Origin: an uncultured Pseudohongiella sp.
Lineage (GTDB): Bacteria > Pseudomonadota > Gammaproteobacteria > Pseudomonadales > Pseudohongiellaceae
Direction of reading: 5' to 3'
Length of the DNA stretch: 64,000 nt
Assembly (NCBI GenBank): GCA_902531515.1
Contig: CACAEJ010000001.1
Span: 124,001-188,000 of the forward strand
Positions 45,991 to 55,837 of the stretch are shown in pieces. Position numbers and translations under genes: made by a program. Within the stretch, counting starts at the first letter, position 1. Each line of letters opens with the position of its first letter. The notes below the pieces were generated by a model that saw only the letters and a list, made by a program, of their open reading frames with translations, made no database searches and was not told the origin of the DNA.

Positions 45991-47946
45991 ATGCATGAAA
46001 AAAATTTACGGTTTCACCTATCTGCTATGAGAATGTTCACGAGAATAATAGTTGTTGTTTTAACTTTTCAAGCAGACGCGTCCTATGCTGCAGAGTCTGA
46101 AAATTACGACTGGGCGCACTACGGTAACGACCTTGGTCATAGTAAATACGCTCCTCTCGACCAGATTAATCAAAATAATGTTCACGAGCTTGAAGTTCGC
46201 TGGAATTGGGCTTCGATCGATAATCAATCAGTTATTGAAAGACCACAATTTATCCCTTCTGGGTTCAAGGCCACACCCATAACCAAAAATGGCATTCTTT
46301 ATGTAAGCACACCGCTGGGACATATTGCTGCGATAGATGCTCGCACAGGCGAGGAGAAATGGACATTCAGTACTAATACCTGGGAACACGGGAGGCCTGC
46401 CAATAATGGTTTTAATCATCGGGGAGTCACATTTTGGGATAAACCTACCGTTGATGGTTTTGAGCCACGAATAATTATGTCAACGGCGAATGCTTTCCTC
46501 TGGTCTATTAATGCGGAGACGGGGGAACCCGATGATAGTTTTGGTACAAACGGTAAAACTGATCTTACTGTAGGTCTTGGACGAGATGTTGATCGATCTA
46601 TGATAGCTCATTCCGCTGCAGTGCCTATTGTAGGAGATACAGTAATTATAGGTTCCGTTGTTTATGATCAACCGATGTTTGACATGACCCCTGAGAAGTT
46701 GACGGATCTTCCTCCCGGTCATGTTAGAGGGTTTGACCTTAGTACAGGTGAGCAGAAATGGATTTTTCATACCATTCCTCAGTCGGGTGAATTTGGCAAT
46801 GAATCCTGGTTGGATGATTCTTGGGCTGTGACAGGGGCCACTAATATCTGGACTATGATATCTGCTGATCCGGAGCTGGGTTATGTTTATTTGCCTGTTG
46901 GTAATCCTGGTAACGATTTTTATGGAGGGCAGCGTTTAGGAGACAACCTTTTTGGTACGAGTTTGGTTGCTTTAAATGCCTCTACTGGCGAGCGAGTATG
47001 GCACTACCAAATCGTTCATCATGAGCTGTGGGACTATGACCCACCCGCTGCCCCAACTATGGTTGAAATAAATCTAGATGGCAGACAGGTGAAGGCGGTA
47101 GCGATGGTTACCAAACAGGCTTTCGTTTACGTTTTTGATCGTTTAACGGGAGAACCGATTTGGCCAATCGAGGAAAGACCGGTTCCGGTAAGTAGTGTAC
47201 CTGGAGAGAGAGCTGCGCCGACACAACCATTTCCAACAAGGCCTCCGGCTTTCGATTTACAGGGCATTAGTGATACCACGCTTATCGATTTCACCCCCGA
47301 ACTTAGGCAGGAAGCGCTCCAAATTATTGAAGAATTTGATTATGGTGGCCTTTACACACCACCATCGCTAAACGGAACCGTTACCCTTCCGGGATGGACC
47401 GGCGGTGCTGAGTGGAGCGGTGCGGCTTATGACCCTGAAACTTCAATGTATTACATTCCATCCGTGACGAGTCCGATAGTGATTCAGCTAGAAGAGAATA
47501 ATCCCGCTGATACCCAATTTGCTTATCAAAGAGGTGGTGTAAGGACTATCAGTGGACCTCAAGGTTTACCTCTCACAAAACCGCCATATGGCAGGATATC
47601 GGCATTAAACCTGAACACGGCTGAGTACGATTGGATTCGGCCTAATGCCGAGGGTATCAGGCAACAGATTATCGATTTAGGGATTGAAGATCCGGGTCCA
47701 GTTGGTGTGCCGGTTGTGGCGCCTCTTATGGTCACCAAAACACTTCTATTTCAGGCGATTACGGACGGAGTACCCTTGCTCAGAGCTATGGATAAAGCGA
47801 CTGGAGAAACCATTGCAGAGATTGAATTGCCTGGAATTCCTCAGGGCGCACCGATGACTTACATGTTAGATGGTAAACAGTTTATCGCGATCGCTTGCGG
47901 TGGCGGCTCTGATGCCAGATTGATCTCTCTGGCTCTCCCAGATTAA
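45991..47946 (+). CDS. PQQ-dependent quinoprotein dehydrogenase, glucose/alcohol dehydrogenase type
   Basis: 651 residues, exported (hydrophobic segment MFTRIIVVVLTF ending in SYAAE). Eight-bladed propeller: WAHYGNDLGHSKYAPLDQIN, repeated tryptophan-docking motifs (ALDARTGEEKWTF-like IDARTGEEKWTF, FDLSTGEQKWIFH, LNASTGERVWHYQ) and the signature IVHHELWDYDPPAAP found in membrane glucose dehydrogenase. It lacks that enzyme's membrane domain and has no cytochrome domain, so a separate acceptor is needed. A start at 46027 is also possible. No PQQ synthesis gene is in the window. Confidence 0.9.
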   Translation: MHEKNLRFHLSAMRMFTRIIVVVLTFQADASYAAESENYDWAHYGNDLGHSKYAPLDQINQNNVHELEVRWNWASIDNQSVIERPQFIPSGFKATPITKNGILYVSTPLGHIAAIDARTGEEKWTFSTNTWEHGRPANNGFNHRGVTFWDKPTVDGFEPRIIMSTANAFLWSINAETGEPDDSFGTNGKTDLTVGLGRDVDRSMIAHSAAVPIVGDTVIIGSVVYDQPMFDMTPEKLTDLPPGHVRGFDLSTGEQKWIFHTIPQSGEFGNESWLDDSWAVTGATNIWTMISADPELGYVYLPVGNPGNDFYGGQRLGDNLFGTSLVALNASTGERVWHYQIVHHELWDYDPPAAPTMVEINLDGRQVKAVAMVTKQAFVYVFDRLTGEPIWPIEERPVPVSSVPGERAAPTQPFPTRPPAFDLQGISDTTLIDFTPELRQEALQIIEEFDYGGLYTPPSLNGTVTLPGWTGGAEWSGAAYDPETSMYYIPSVTSPIVIQLEENNPADTQFAYQRGGVRTISGPQGLPLTKPPYGRISALNLNTAEYDWIRPNAEGIRQQIIDLGIEDPGPVGVPVVAPLMVTKTLLFQAITDGVPLLRAMDKATGETIAEIELPGIPQGAPMTYMLDGKQFIAIACGGGSDARLISLALPD

Positions 47947-48010
47947 GATCGAGCCATCAAATAGTTACAAGCGAATAGGCTTAACCGATATATCAAGGCG
48001 TTAGAAAATT

Positions 48011-49705
48011 ATGACTTTGTCTGGAAGTTACGCGAGTGGTCCCTCAGATAAACCACTCTTGGGAAGCACTATTGGAAAGTTCTTCGATTATGCAGCCGGC
48101 CAATACGCCGATCTTGAGGCGGTCGTATCCATCCATCAGCAGATCAGATTTACTTATTCCCAACTTGCTGAACGTGTGAACACTTTGGCAAAGGCATTCA
48201 TTAGTGCTGGTCTTCAAAAGGGAGACAGGATCGGTATTTGGTCGCCTAACAACGTCCAATGGTTGATTACACAATACGCGACCGCTAAAGCTGGACTAAT
48301 TTTAGTGACTATCAATCCAGCCTACCGCTCTCATGAGCTGGCTTACGTACTTAGACAATCGGGTTGTAAAGGACTGGTCTTGCAAAATAACTTTAAGTCC
48401 TCCAATTACGAACAGATGCTATGTGAGCTCTGTCCAGAGTTGAAGAATGATTCAGCAGGAAAGTTAAAATCGAAAGAGTATGAGTGCTTAACCACCGTAA
48501 TTTCTACAACTGAGTCTTCTATCAGAGGAATCTATAGTTGGGCAGATTTTAATCATTTGTCGAAAGCTTCCAGTGATCAAGATCTTGACTCGAGGCTCAG
48601 CAGTCAGGATATGGATGATCCCATTAATATACAATACACCAGCGGCACTACAGGTTTTCCGAAAGGAGCAACTTTAAGCCATCACAATATTTTAAATAAT
48701 GGCTACTTCGTCGCCGAGACGATGAATTTTGACGAAAACGATCGACTGGTAGTCCCAGTGCCTCTTTATCACTGTTTTGGCATGGTAATGGCAAATCTTG
48801 GATGTCTCACTCATGGCGCATGCGCGATTTATCCAAGCGAAGCGTTCGAACCCGAGGCTGTGCTTAATGCAGTCCAATTAGAGAAAGCAACTGCTCTTTA
48901 TGGCGTACCAACTATGTTTATTGCCGAGTTGGCTCTTCCTAATTTTTCCGAATATGAATTGAAGACCTTACGAACAGGAATTATGGCGGGAGCTCCTTGT
49001 CCAGTAGACACTATGACTCAGGTCAATGAGAAGATGAACATGACAGAGGTTGAAATCGCGTACGGGATGACCGAGACAAGCCCAGTGAGCTTTCAAACGA
49101 GAGTCGATTCACCCTTTGAAAAGCGAGTGAGCACCGTCGGCAGTGTGCACCCACATGTCGAAGTGAAGATTATTAACCCGGACACGAACAAACTATGCGA
49201 AGTCGGTGAAATGGGAGAATTATGTACAAGAGGTTATTCGGTCATGCTGGGTTATTGGGAGAACCCGAAAGCTACCTCTCAAGCGATTGACGACTTCGGC
49301 TGGATGCATACCGGGGATACTGCGGTAATGGACGAGGATGGTTATGTAAACATTGTTGGAAGGATTAAAGATATGGTCGTTAGGGGAGGAGAAAATATTT
49401 ATCCAAGGGAAATTGAAGAGTATCTTATGGGCCATGCAGAAATTGAAGACGTCCAGGTGACCGGAGTGCCTGATGAGAAATTTGGTGAAGAGATTATTGC
49501 TTGGGTCAAACTAAAGGATAATAGTGATCTTTCAGAAAAAGATATTAAAGATTTTTGTAAAGGTAAAATCGCGCATTATAAAGTGCCACGTTATATCCGT
49601 TTTAGTAATGAATTTCCCATGACTGTGACTGGTAAAATTCAAAAATATAAAATGCGTGAAATGAGTATCGAAGAACTTAAACTGCAGGAGCAAGAAACAG
49701 CTTAA
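48011..49705 (+). CDS. AMP-binding acyl-CoA synthetase
   Basis: 564 residues. ATP loop [17 protein letters not shown]5 motif [13 protein letters not shown], hinge [17 protein letters not shown]-terminal catalytic Lys in [11 protein letters not shown]. The long form with this N-terminus ([20 protein letters not shown]) is typical of fatty-acyl-CoA ligases for medium or branched acids. 64 bases after the quinoprotein gene and 8 bases before the next gene, so probably cotranscribed with it. Confidence 0.9.
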   Translation: MTLSGSYASGPSDKPLLGSTIGKFFDYAAGQYADLEAVVSIHQQIRFTYSQLAERVNTLAKAFISAGLQKGDRIGIWSPNNVQWLITQYATAKAGLILVTINPAYRSHELAYVLRQSGCKGLVLQNNFKSSNYEQMLCELCPELKNDSAGKLKSKEYECLTTVISTTESSIRGIYSWADFNHLSKASSDQDLDSRLSSQDMDDPINIQYTSGTTGFPKGATLSHHNILNNGYFVAETMNFDENDRLVVPVPLYHCFGMVMANLGCLTHGACAIYPSEAFEPEAVLNAVQLEKATALYGVPTMFIAELALPNFSEYELKTLRTGIMAGAPCPVDTMTQVNEKMNMTEVEIAYGMTETSPVSFQTRVDSPFEKRVSTVGSVHPHVEVKIINPDTNKLCEVGEMGELCTRGYSVMLGYWENPKATSQAIDDFGWMHTGDTAVMDEDGYVNIVGRIKDMVVRGGENIYPREIEEYLMGHAEIEDVQVTGVPDEKFGEEIIAWVKLKDNSDLSEKDIKDFCKGKIAHYKVPRYIRFSNEFPMTVTGKIQKYKMREMSIEELKLQEQETA

Positions 49706-49713
49706 CTATTCTT

Positions 49714-50415
49714 ATGATATATCCGCACGGAGACATTGAATCACTCGGCGCCGACATTTTTGCTATAAGGGGCAGTATTAGAATAAACCTTCTGATGAGA
49801 ATCTCGCGTAATATGGGAATTGTTCGCGATGGACCTGAGCTTACTTTGGTTAACCCTATCCGACTCAGGCCAGAAACCGAGCGCAAGCTAATGCAGCTCG
49901 GTGAAGTAAAAAACATAGTGAGGTTAGGAGCCTTTCATGGGATAGACGACCCCTATTACGTGAAAAAATTTTCAGCTCTATTTTGGAGTCAGCCAAATGG
50001 AAAAACGTATACTGAGCCATTAATTGATATCGAGATTGGCATGGGAGGGTTGACACCTACGTCCGATAGTGAATTCTTTGAGTTTCGAGGAACAAAGGAG
50101 CCAGAGTGTGCTTTGTTGCTTAAAAGAGGCAAAGGAGTTTTGTTAACTTGTGACGCAATCCAAAATTACGGCGACTATAGTTTCAACAGCTGGTTGGCTA
50201 AATTAGTGATGCCGAGAATGGGCTTTCTTAAAACAACGATAATAGGACCGATTTGGCTCAAGCTCATGACGCCGGAGAATGAAAGTCTAGAGTCGGAGTT
50301 TTTAAGAATATTAGAGCTTAAATTCGACAAACTCCTGTCGGCTCATGGCACATTCTTGGAACAGGGTGCCCATGAGGCAGTGCAAGTTGCAGTGCGAAGT
50401 GCTTTTTCGAGCTAA
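49714..50415 (+). CDS. DUF4336-like protein, possible metallo-beta-lactamase fold
   Basis: 233 residues, no signal peptide. The start (IFAIRGSIRINLLMRISRNMGIVRDGPELTLVNPIRL) reads like the opening strands of a metallo-beta-lactamase fold, and AFHGIDDPYYVKKF sits where the metal motif would be, but the HxHxDH motif itself is absent. GVLLTCDAIQNYG and LLSAHGTFL would match the later Asp and His. I therefore suggest a DUF4336-type relative with changed metal ligands; function unknown. Eight bases after the ligase gene. Confidence 0.55.
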   Translation: MIYPHGDIESLGADIFAIRGSIRINLLMRISRNMGIVRDGPELTLVNPIRLRPETERKLMQLGEVKNIVRLGAFHGIDDPYYVKKFSALFWSQPNGKTYTEPLIDIEIGMGGLTPTSDSEFFEFRGTKEPECALLLKRGKGVLLTCDAIQNYGDYSFNSWLAKLVMPRMGFLKTTIIGPIWLKLMTPENESLESEFLRILELKFDKLLSAHGTFLEQGAHEAVQVAVRSAFSS

Positions 50416-50578
50416 TTCAACGATAGTTCTTTCGAAAATCCGCGCTTCGAATTCGTGTTTTCGATCCGAACTGATTGAATTCTACTTACATCAGGCGCTA
50501 TGATGCGACCATCAAGACTTAAATATTTGAAAATACAACTCTATGAAATAGGTTCCGACGGAGCCACAGGGGAGCACG

Positions 50579-51727
50579 ATGAAAACTACTCGACGTGAAT
50601 TTGGAAAAGTGGCGCTGGGGACTGCTTTGGTGGGGGCAATGTCCGGGCAGACTCTAATGGGGAGTAAAGCTCAGGCGCAAACGCGAGCAGCTCACGCGTC
50701 AGGGGTCTATCATGATGGGATAATGCAGTTGAATCAGAATGAGAGCGCTCGGGGCCCAGGACCTAAAACCATGGAGGCGATTCATAACCACACGACTAAA
50801 CGTGTAGGAATGGGTTATTCACCGGATCACGTAAATGAACTTCGAGAAGGTATAGCCAATTATTATGGAGTGGGTACTGAGAATGTTTTATTGGCTACTG
50901 GGTCGACCCCAATATTGCGGGGTACTGTTCGAGCTTTTTGCAGTGCCAGTAAGGCTTTCGTCACGCCGATGCCAACCTATTCTACCAGCCTCCAGGAAGC
51001 TAATAGGATAAATATTCCGGCGGTTGAACTTTCCCTAGATAAAGGCCTGGGAGTCGACTTACGCTCGTTAGCAGAAACGGCTGATGGCGCTGGATTACTC
51101 TACGTTTGTAATCCTAATAACCCTAGTGGCACAGTTCATGGACCAGATACGATAGAGAGGTTTGTTAGAGCTGTAATGCGAGATAATCCAGAAGTGCGTA
51201 TACACATCGACGAGGCCTATATTAATTACACTAGACCGGGTGCAATGGAGACGGCTCTTCCGTTAGCGATGGAATTTGAAAATGTCTTTATCACGCGCTC
51301 ATTTTCAAAAGCTCATGGTCTAGCTGGTATGCGCATAGGCTATGCGCTTGGTCAAGAGCAGACATTAGATAAGATAGATCAAGCCTGGGGTATGGGTGAC
51401 GTAAATATGCTAGCCGCTGTCGCAGCATTAACCGCGTTGGAAGACAAAGAACATATAGCTTGGGAGGCTCAAGAAAACGCAGAGATTAGGGATGAAGTCA
51501 TTGGATTCTTTCGAAGTCGGGGCTATGAGGTTCCAGATTCGAACACAAACCATATTTTCGTTAATCTCGGCATGCCAGCTTCAAAATTTCGAGCCGCTTG
51601 TTTAGAGCACAATATACTGGTTGGTAGAGATTTCCCCCCACTTGAGCAAACGCATTGCCGCATTTCTCTCGGTAGTCGGGAGCAAATGAAAGAGGCTATA
51701 GAAGTATTTAAAAAAGCACTAGCATAG
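50579..51727 (+). CDS. Tat-exported PLP-dependent aminotransferase, HisC-like
   Basis: 382 residues: Tat leader TTRREFGKVALGTALVGA, then a fold-type I aminotransferase like histidinol-phosphate aminotransferase (MQLNQNESARGPGP, CNPNNPSGT, HIDEAYINY) with PLP Lys244 in TRSFSKAHGLAG and the substrate Arg in HCRISLGS. A twin-arginine leader on a PLP enzyme implies that it is exported already folded and loaded with cofactor. Strong GGGGAG ribosome site; a terminator follows. The reaction is unknown: biosynthetic HisC would be cytosolic. Confidence 0.86.
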   Translation: MKTTRREFGKVALGTALVGAMSGQTLMGSKAQAQTRAAHASGVYHDGIMQLNQNESARGPGPKTMEAIHNHTTKRVGMGYSPDHVNELREGIANYYGVGTENVLLATGSTPILRGTVRAFCSASKAFVTPMPTYSTSLQEANRINIPAVELSLDKGLGVDLRSLAETADGAGLLYVCNPNNPSGTVHGPDTIERFVRAVMRDNPEVRIHIDEAYINYTRPGAMETALPLAMEFENVFITRSFSKAHGLAGMRIGYALGQEQTLDKIDQAWGMGDVNMLAAVAALTALEDKEHIAWEAQENAEIRDEVIGFFRSRGYEVPDSNTNHIFVNLGMPASKFRAACLEHNILVGRDFPPLEQTHCRISLGSREQMKEAIEVFKKALA

Positions 51728-51751
51728 GCGGGTTTTTAGATTGATAGACTG

Positions 51752-51782
51752 AGGGCAGGCTGCAAAGTCTGCCCTTTTCTAT
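51752..51782 (+). terminator. Rho-independent terminator
   Basis: AGGGCAG (51752-51758), 10-base loop, CTGCCCT (51769-51775), then TTTTCTATTT. GC-rich stem with a T tail, 25 bases after the stop of the HisC-like gene. Confidence 0.85.
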
Positions 51783-51952
51783 TTCTCTAAATCATGATTT
51801 TGCCTCGGGTAAATTACGGTTTTACAAAGATTTGCTTTGCGAATTCCTTGCAATAAGCATATGCTGGCTTTGGATGATTATTTGACTATGTTGAATCCAA
51901 AGAAATTGCCAACGTGATTGCGGGTTGAGCGGGAATATTTAGGGGGAAGAAA

Positions 51953-53317
51953 ATGACCTTAAAAAATAAAGATACAGCTGGACTTGATCGCAGAAGTTTT
52001 ATGAAAAACGCAGGACTAGCCGCGTTGGCTGGAGGGGCTGTTGCGGCAGCAACCAACTCTGGTCTCGCTCAAGAGTCGTCTATCAGCATACCTAGGTTGG
52101 CCGGCGGCAAGTACGATTTTGATACGCCATATAATCGTGTTGGCTCCGACTGTGCTCGGTGGGATTCTCCAGCGCTTCGTTACCCCGACGGCACATTTAA
52201 ATTTGGCATGGGCGTAGCTTCCATGGATTTCGAGTGCGCACCATGCATAACCGAAGCACTTCAAGAAAGGGTTAAGCATCACAGTTGGGGATATTTGAGC
52301 ACCACAGAGGGTTTGCGCAACGGAATTCTTCGCTGGAATGGAGAGCGTCATGGGGTAGACCTCGATCCAGAATCTGTTGTCATTTCAGATGGAGTGTATC
52401 CTGGAATGATAGCCGCTATGAGAGCTTTCGTTCCGAGAGGAAGCAAGTTACTGCTTTCCACTCCGGCCTATTCAGGTTTCTACACAATGGCAAGAGCCGC
52501 AAATGTCGAAATTGTGGATAGTCAAATGGAATATAAAAATGGTCGCTATGAGATTAACTGGGATGATTTAGAGTCTAAAATGACTCCAGACGTCAGGGCG
52601 ATGATTGTTTGTAACCCTCAAAACCCGACCGGCAACGTTTGGCGGGAAGAAGAGTTGTTGCGAGTAGGAAGACTTTGCGTCGACCACAATATTGTTGTGT
52701 TATCGGATGAAATACATTCAGATGTTATTCGTTCAGGTCATAAGTTTACTCCGTTTGCGAGCCTACCGGACGAGGCCGTGGTTAACAATAGCCTTACATT
52801 TAATGCAATTAGTAAGACGTTTAATCTTGCAGGGATGAAGAACGCCTATTACTACTCAAAAAGTCCGATAACGCTGGGCCGGGTAAATCAGTACCACAGA
52901 GCTGAACTTAGCACGCTTGGTGTTGTAGCGAACGAAGCTGCATACAACGAAGGAGGTGATTGGTTCGACCAAGCTAATGCTTATATGGATGAGAACCACA
53001 CGTTCATAGAGAACTATGTGAAGCAGCACATGCCGACTGTCGGATATACTCGTAATGAAGGCACATACATGACATTTCTCAATTTTAGTAAAACAATGTC
53101 AGCAATAGGTGCTAAAGAGCAATACATGAGCCACGAAAAGGCAAGCCCAGAGCACTTTTTCCAGGACTGGTTGGTTAATAACTCTGGGGTGTATTTGAAT
53201 CCTGGTGTGGACTACGGCTCGGGAGGCGAAGGTAGTATGAGAATGAATATTGCTTCTTCGCGCTTAGTCATTAAAGAAGTCCTTGATGCAATGGCTGGAG
53301 TTGTCAACAAGGTTTAG
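51953..53317 (+). CDS. Tat-exported PLP enzyme, MalY/PatB-like aminotransferase fold
   Basis: 454 residues: Tat leader LDRRSFMKNAGLAALAGG with cleavage near GLAQ, then a fold-type I domain resembling MalY/PatB C-S lyases (FGMGVASMDFECAPCITEAL, CNPQNPTGNVW, LSDEIHSDVI) with PLP Lys288 in NAISKTFNLAGMK. The family does aminotransfer or cysteine-conjugate beta-elimination; export makes an internal biosynthetic role unlikely. Own ribosome site (AGGGGGAAG) and its own terminator, so it is transcribed separately from the other exported PLP gene just upstream. Confidence 0.85.
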   Translation: MTLKNKDTAGLDRRSFMKNAGLAALAGGAVAAATNSGLAQESSISIPRLAGGKYDFDTPYNRVGSDCARWDSPALRYPDGTFKFGMGVASMDFECAPCITEALQERVKHHSWGYLSTTEGLRNGILRWNGERHGVDLDPESVVISDGVYPGMIAAMRAFVPRGSKLLLSTPAYSGFYTMARAANVEIVDSQMEYKNGRYEINWDDLESKMTPDVRAMIVCNPQNPTGNVWREEELLRVGRLCVDHNIVVLSDEIHSDVIRSGHKFTPFASLPDEAVVNNSLTFNAISKTFNLAGMKNAYYYSKSPITLGRVNQYHRAELSTLGVVANEAAYNEGGDWFDQANAYMDENHTFIENYVKQHMPTVGYTRNEGTYMTFLNFSKTMSAIGAKEQYMSHEKASPEHFFQDWLVNNSGVYLNPGVDYGSGGEGSMRMNIASSRLVIKEVLDAMAGVVNKV

Positions 53318-53390
53318 TATTTTTTGAATACTATAACTTCGTCTAGGTCGGAGTTGATAAGTACGCCTGTCAACGGTTGTTTCGAGATAC

Positions 53391-53426
53391 AAAAGGCGGT
53401 GTTGCCTCGGTAACACCGCCTTTTTT
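53391..53426 (+). terminator. Rho-independent terminator
   Basis: AAAAGGCGGTGTT (53391-53403), 8-base loop, AACACCGCCTTTT (53412-53424) and T run to 53426: a 13-bp perfect stem, 73 bases after the PatB-like gene and only 21 bases before the ATG of the amidase gene. Confidence 0.93.
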
Positions 53427-53447
53427 AATCCGAGTAATCCTTTTTTT

Positions 53448-54860
53448 ATGGAAAACAATATTCATTTTGCCAACATTGGTAACCTCTCTCGGGAATTAAA
53501 AAACAAGACAATTTCGCCGGTGGAGCTGGTTGAACATATGTTGAGTCGCATAGAGAGTGTTGATCAACGGCTCAACAGTTACGCAACAATTTGTGTCGAC
53601 AGAGCAATCAGAGAAGCCAAGCAAGCGGAGAGAGAAATACTAGCCGGAGAGTACCGCGGACGACTTCATGGAGTGCCCTTGTCTGTAAAAGATCTCTGTT
53701 ACACTCGAGGCATCCGAACAATGGGTGGTCTCAAAGTCCGAAAGAACTTTATTCCCACTTTTGATAGCACAGTGGTTAAGAAGCTAGGTTTAGCAGGCGC
53801 CGTTCTGTTGGGTAAAAGTGGCTCAACTGAAGGCGCATTGTCAGGCTATAACCCAGAGTTTAAAATTCCAAAAAATCCGTGGGGAGACGAATTGTGGGCT
53901 GGCGTCTCTTCTTCAGGGTCAGGTGTAGCAGTTTCGGCGGGACTTTGTTTCGGTTCTATCGGAACCGATACCGGCGGCTCTATTCGTTACCCTTCAATGG
54001 CAAATGGTGTGGTTGGTTTAAAACCAACTTACGGTGCAGTTTCACGTTATGGAGTTATGGAGTTAGCTCGAACACTTGACCATGTCGGCCCGCTCGCGCG
54101 GAGTGTCGAGGACGTTGCAATTTTATTTGACGCAATCAGTGGTAGAGATGAATTAGATCCGACATCCTTGCGGCAAAATTTAGCTCCGATAAAGGATAGC
54201 TTGTCGTTGGATATCGAAGGTATGACGCTTGGCGTTGATTCCAACTATATTGAAAGTGGAACTGATCGCGGGTTGTTGTCGGCTATAGATGAAGTAATAG
54301 AGACTTTTAAGACACTTGGCGTGGGCATTGTAGAGGTTAAGATGCCAAGGTCAGACCCTCAAGAGTTGCGTGATTTATGGTTACCGATAGCAGCATTTGA
54401 AGCCGCGAAAGCCCATAAAGAGACTTTCCCTTCAAAGGCTGATGATTATGGAGATTATTTAAGAGAGGTACTGGAGCATGGTTTGGCTATGGAAGAGCGT
54501 GACTATTTAGATGCTCAGACGAAACGGAAAGAATACGCAATACACTTCGAAGCTCAATTAAAAAAGGTCGATGCGGTAATTTGCCCAGCTGGAGGTTTCG
54601 TCTTCGAGGTAGATGCTAAAGCGCAGTATGGAGATGAAGAAACAATGGCGAGTGTAATAAGGAATTTTCAGGGTCAGTTCACTATACCTTCGGATCTAAT
54701 TGGTTCGCCAGCTATAGTCGTTCCTTGTGGCTTTTCTGATGATAAAAGGCCTTACACTTTTCAGTTGCTTGGGCCTAAGGTTTCCGAAGGAACGCTATGC
54801 GCCCTTGGGTACAAGTACGAGCAGCAATACGAATGGAATTTAAGACATCCAGATTTCTAG
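53448..54860 (+). CDS. Amidase-signature family hydrolase
   Basis: 470 residues. The Ser-cisSer-Lys triad is Lys81 (LHGVPLSVKDLC), Ser154 (in AGVSSSGSG) and nucleophile Ser178 (GTDTGGSIR), with spacing matching peptide amidase and GatA relatives. Likely hydrolyses a small amide; substrate unknown, and isolation from gatB/gatC rules against tRNA amidotransferase. No signal peptide and no ribosome site: the ATG directly follows a T run just downstream of a strong terminator, so its promoter is unclear. Confidence 0.9.
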   Translation: MENNIHFANIGNLSRELKNKTISPVELVEHMLSRIESVDQRLNSYATICVDRAIREAKQAEREILAGEYRGRLHGVPLSVKDLCYTRGIRTMGGLKVRKNFIPTFDSTVVKKLGLAGAVLLGKSGSTEGALSGYNPEFKIPKNPWGDELWAGVSSSGSGVAVSAGLCFGSIGTDTGGSIRYPSMANGVVGLKPTYGAVSRYGVMELARTLDHVGPLARSVEDVAILFDAISGRDELDPTSLRQNLAPIKDSLSLDIEGMTLGVDSNYIESGTDRGLLSAIDEVIETFKTLGVGIVEVKMPRSDPQELRDLWLPIAAFEAAKAHKETFPSKADDYGDYLREVLEHGLAMEERDYLDAQTKRKEYAIHFEAQLKKVDAVICPAGGFVFEVDAKAQYGDEETMASVIRNFQGQFTIPSDLIGSPAIVVPCGFSDDKRPYTFQLLGPKVSEGTLCALGYKYEQQYEWNLRHPDF

Positions 54861-54901
54861 TAAATCTAAAAAATCATAAATCAAAAATAGGATAGAGTAT
54901 T

Positions 54902-55735
54902 ATGACCGACTATGTTCCACCCAACGTTTGGAAATGGGAAGAGCCGACTGGCGGAAAATTTGAGAGTATTAACAGACCGACATCTGGGTCACAAAGGACT
55001 GTTGAACTTCCGACAGGTGAGCATCCTCTTCAACTGTATTCTCTAGCAACACCAAATGGCATCAAGGTGACAGTCTTGCTGGAGGAACTATTGGAACTTG
55101 GTCATGAAGGTGCAGAATATGACGCGTACCAGATCCGAATTACAGACGGAGACCAATTTGGAAGTGGCTTTGTAGAATTGAATCCAAATTCAAAGATACC
55201 AGTATTACTCGATCGGACAACGAGTCCATCGACTCGCATATTTGAGTCAGGAGCAATACTCATCTACTTGGCAGAAAAATTCCAATCGTTTATACCCATC
55301 GATCTCGCTAGCAGAGCTGAGTGTTTATCCTGGCTTATGTGGCAGATGGGTTCCGCGCCTTATCTCGGAGGCGGGTTTGGACACTTTTATGCGTATGCGC
55401 CTAAGAAATGGCAGTACCCCATAGACCGCTATGCAATGGAGGTAAAACGGCAGTTGGATGTCTTAGATAAGAATCTAAGTGAGCGCAGCTATCTTTGTGG
55501 TGATGAATACAATATTGCAGATATTGCGAGTTACGCATGGTACGGAGCACTGGTACTTCACAATATTTATGAGGCGTCAGAATTTTTGGAAGTTTCCAGC
55601 TACAAAAATGTGGTTAGATGGGCGCGGGAAATAGAGCAGAGACCCGGTGTCATGAGAGGCAGAAGGGTGAACAAGACTTGGGGACCAGAGGAATTGCGGC
55701 TAAAAGAGCGACATAGTGCTGGTGATTTTGATTAA
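54902..55735 (+). CDS. yghU: YghU-type glutathione transferase / disulfide-bond oxidoreductase
   Basis: 277 residues, Nu-class GST. The N-terminal extension YVPPNVWKWEEPTGGKFESINRP, LQLYSLATPNGIKVTVLLEE, GDQFGSGFVELNPNSKIPVL and the helical GGGFGHFYAYAPKKWQYPIDRY match E. coli YghU very closely. That enzyme binds two glutathiones and shows disulfide-reductase and peroxidase activity. AGGA ribosome site; 41 bases after the amidase. Confidence 0.94.
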   Translation: MTDYVPPNVWKWEEPTGGKFESINRPTSGSQRTVELPTGEHPLQLYSLATPNGIKVTVLLEELLELGHEGAEYDAYQIRITDGDQFGSGFVELNPNSKIPVLLDRTTSPSTRIFESGAILIYLAEKFQSFIPIDLASRAECLSWLMWQMGSAPYLGGGFGHFYAYAPKKWQYPIDRYAMEVKRQLDVLDKNLSERSYLCGDEYNIADIASYAWYGALVLHNIYEASEFLEVSSYKNVVRWAREIEQRPGVMRGRRVNKTWGPEELRLKERHSAGDFD

Positions 55736-55837
55736 TCTTTACGACGGTCCAATATATCTGGACATGTTGGATATTTGAGGGTAATACTCATTATTACACA
55801 GATAGATACTAATACGTAAAAGGGGATAGGTTACAAA

